Below, piece by piece: positions 62,830 to 64,000 of a stretch of 64,000 nt of DNA. This DNA comes from Coralliovum pocilloporae (GTDB taxonomy: Bacteria; Pseudomonadota; Alphaproteobacteria; Rhizobiales; Cohaesibacteraceae). Made by a program: the position numbers and the translations under genes. Under the pieces are notes generated by a model. That model did not search any database. It was not told the DNA's origin and saw only the letters and a program-made list of their open reading frames with translations. The DNA lies in the NCBI RefSeq assembly GCF_030845175.1, contig NZ_CP132542.1:682001-746000 (forward strand), given 5' to 3'. Position 1 is the stretch's first letter, and the number at the start of each line of letters is the position of its first letter.

Positions 62830-64000
62830 ATGTCACGCCGCCGCGCCAGATCCGGCCCAAGATCAAGAGCCCAGACACCTGAAAAACTGCCCCAATTACC
62901 ATGGCAGTCCGTTCAGAATCCCTATCAGCCTCTTGATATCCTGTCAGACGACCAGCTTGAGGCTATCCATCAGAACTCTCTCCGGATCCTGCAGGAACTG
63001 GGCATTGAGGTCATGAGCGCAGACGCTCTTGAGCTTTTCCGCGAAGCCGGAGCTGAGATTGACGACGCAACCATGACCGTACGGCTCGCTCCTGAGATTG
63101 TTGAGCAGGCTCTCAGCACAGTGCCGTCACACTTCACATTGACACCACGCAACCCGGACCGACAGATAACACTGGGTGGCAATCATCTGACATTCGGCCT
63201 CGTGGCCGGGCCACCAAGCGTCCATGACTGCATCAATGGACGCCGCAGCGGCAATCTTCAGGATTATGAGAACTTTATCCGCCTGGCTCACCATTTCAAC
63301 GCAGTACATATGATCGGCAATCAGGTCGTTGCGCCGGTGGAGCTGCCTGCACCCAGTCGACATCTGGACACTTACAACGCCAACATCACTTATTCCGACC
63401 TTTCCTATCACTGCACCGCAATCGGGCGCGAAAGAGCTGTGGATGGCATCACCATGATGGCTATCAGCCGTGGCATGACACCAGAGCAGATGATGGATGA
63501 TCCCGGTGTCATGACCATCATCTCGGTCAACAGTCCGCGGAAATTTGACGACGCCATGAGTGATGGCCTGATTGCCATGGCTGAATATGGCCAGGCTGTC
63601 TCAGTCACGCCGTTCACACTGATGGGCGCAATGACGCCGGTTACGCTGGCCGCTGCGCTGTCGCAACAGAATGCCGAAGCCCTGTTCGGCATTACGCTGG
63701 CTCAGCTTGTCCGTCCTGGCACCCCAGTCATGTATGGCGCTTTCACATCCAATGTCGATATGAGGTCCGGCGCTCCCGCCTTCGGAACTCCGGAAAATGC
63801 CAAGGCGAATGCCGCGAGTGGTCAGCTCGCCCGGAAATACGGTATCCCCTACAGAACATCGAACGCCAACGCCTCAAATTGCGCCGACGCTCAGGCCGTC
63901 TACGAAACCCAGATGGCGCTTTGGGGCGCGGTGCTCGGTCATGCCAATATTGTCTATCATGGAGCAGGCTGGCTCGAAGGCGGTCTGACAGCATCCTATG
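62830..64000 (+). CDS. MttB-family trimethylamine/quaternary-amine methyltransferase (partial)
   Basis: The first 390 codons of a MttB-superfamily corrinoid-dependent methyltransferase run off the window end. After a basic Arg/Ser/Pro-rich start, ILSDDQLEAIHQNSLRILQELGIEVMS is the family N-terminus, followed by FTLTPRNPDRQITLGGNHLTFG, GPPSVHDCINGRRSG, LTYNANITYSD-like segment, SVNSPRKFDDAM, MGAMTPVTLAAALSQQNAEALFGITLAQLVRPGTPVMYG and HGAGWLEGGL. No in-frame amber occurs, so the pyrrolysine of archaeal MttB is not encoded. Probably acts on glycine betaine or another quaternary amine and a corrinoid protein. Confidence 0.9.
   Translation, partial: MSRRRARSGPRSRAQTPEKLPQLPWQSVQNPYQPLDILSDDQLEAIHQNSLRILQELGIEVMSADALELFREAGAEIDDATMTVRLAPEIVEQALSTVPSHFTLTPRNPDRQITLGGNHLTFGLVAGPPSVHDCINGRRSGNLQDYENFIRLAHHFNAVHMIGNQVVAPVELPAPSRHLDTYNANITYSDLSYHCTAIGRERAVDGITMMAISRGMTPEQMMDDPGVMTIISVNSPRKFDDAMSDGLIAMAEYGQAVSVTPFTLMGAMTPVTLAAALSQQNAEALFGITLAQLVRPGTPVMYGAFTSNVDMRSGAPAFGTPENAKANAASGQLARKYGIPYRTSNANASNCADAQAVYETQMALWGAVLGHANIVYHGAGWLEGGLTASY

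Noticed and set aside
62830..64000. Pyrrolysine-containing MttB
   Set aside because: No in-frame TAG is seen in the visible 390 codons, and the archaeal pyrrolysine position falls within that length.
1..64000. tRNA, rRNA, CRISPR arrays, prophage, plasmid origin
   Set aside because: No cloverleaf, array of regular repeats, integrase or replication gene could be found by reading either strand.

Overview
The window looks like a stretch of chromosome from an alphaproteobacterium with moderately high GC. The best fit is Hyphomicrobiales (Rhizobiales) or a close marine relative. Supporting features are a PetP/PetR-like MarR-OmpR pair with an EnvZ-like kinase divergent from ilvE, an Omp25-type beta-barrel whose mature N-terminus starts ADLP, a fused-order petABC operon followed by trmL, the linkage uvrC-pgsA-moaD-moaE, and the linkage lgt-midA-pgeF and prs-rplY-pth-ychF. 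No rRNA, tRNA, CRISPR array, prophage or recognisable insertion sequence was seen. Almost all of the DNA is tightly packed core genome, with many 1-11 base overlaps that imply translational coupling.

Layout. 0-6.5 kb: end of a DUF938 methyltransferase, a DUF4864 protein, an MBL hydrolase, a DUF922 protease-like protein, a 2OG-Fe(II) oxygenase-like protein, then kinase, OmpR-type regulator and MarR regulator. 6.5-12.5 kb: ilvE, then moaE, moaD, pgsA, uvrC, a pterin-reductase-like SDR and a cation exchanger on the minus strand. 12.8-19.5 kb: an outer-membrane barrel, then a minus-strand run with AIM24, GST, RNase T2, rlmJ, csaA, TetR, proC, YbjN and ubiK. 19.6-29 kb: a plus-strand run with lgt, midA, pgeF, an M24 homologue lacking metal ligands, a lipoprotein, prs, rplY (with a structured leader), pth, ychF and two MaoC hydratases. 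29-34 kb: apt and mtnP (adenine salvage from methylthioadenosine), then petC, petB, petA of cytochrome bc1. 34.2-41.6 kb: trmL, a TetR/SDR/MmcQ/secreted-protein segment sitting between trmL and hemF, then hemF, an ADP-ribosylglycohydrolase-like protein, a cyclopropane fatty acid synthase and an unknown protein. 41.6-47.1 kb: an M14 deacylase with RimK and RimB, a small unknown gene behind a very strong palindrome, cca, a CoA-type Nudix hydrolase and a DUF1285 protein. 47.3-54.1 kb: a MoxR / DUF58 / DUF4159 / large membrane-protein operon. 54.1-61.7 kb: GNAT, glutathionyl-hydroquinone-reductase-like GST, Nudix, phosphoesterase, mtnA, alpha/beta hydrolase and a flippase. 61.7-64 kb: a GlxA-type AraC regulator and the start of an MttB-family methyltransferase.

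Main points for a second look. (1) An apparent sigma70 promoter followed directly by a two-hairpin leader with an intrinsic terminator in front of rplY, which looks like an attenuator. (2) Five copies of a short TAGGGTC-type interrupted palindrome within 7.6 kb, four of which begin at the stop codon of a gene. (3) A dispersed intergenic hairpin repeat with core CTGAAAAG-N8-CTTTTCAG in three copies. (4) A perfect 18-bp inverted repeat in AT-rich DNA between cca and a 99-residue unknown gene. (5) A RimK-RimB-M14 hydrolase locus that suggests a glutamate-tagging and trimming system. (6) A M24 protein whose metal-binding residues are replaced. (7) A 24-bp operator-like palindrome between a TetR gene and its divergent SDR gene.

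All family calls rest on reading motifs and general family knowledge; no database search was run.
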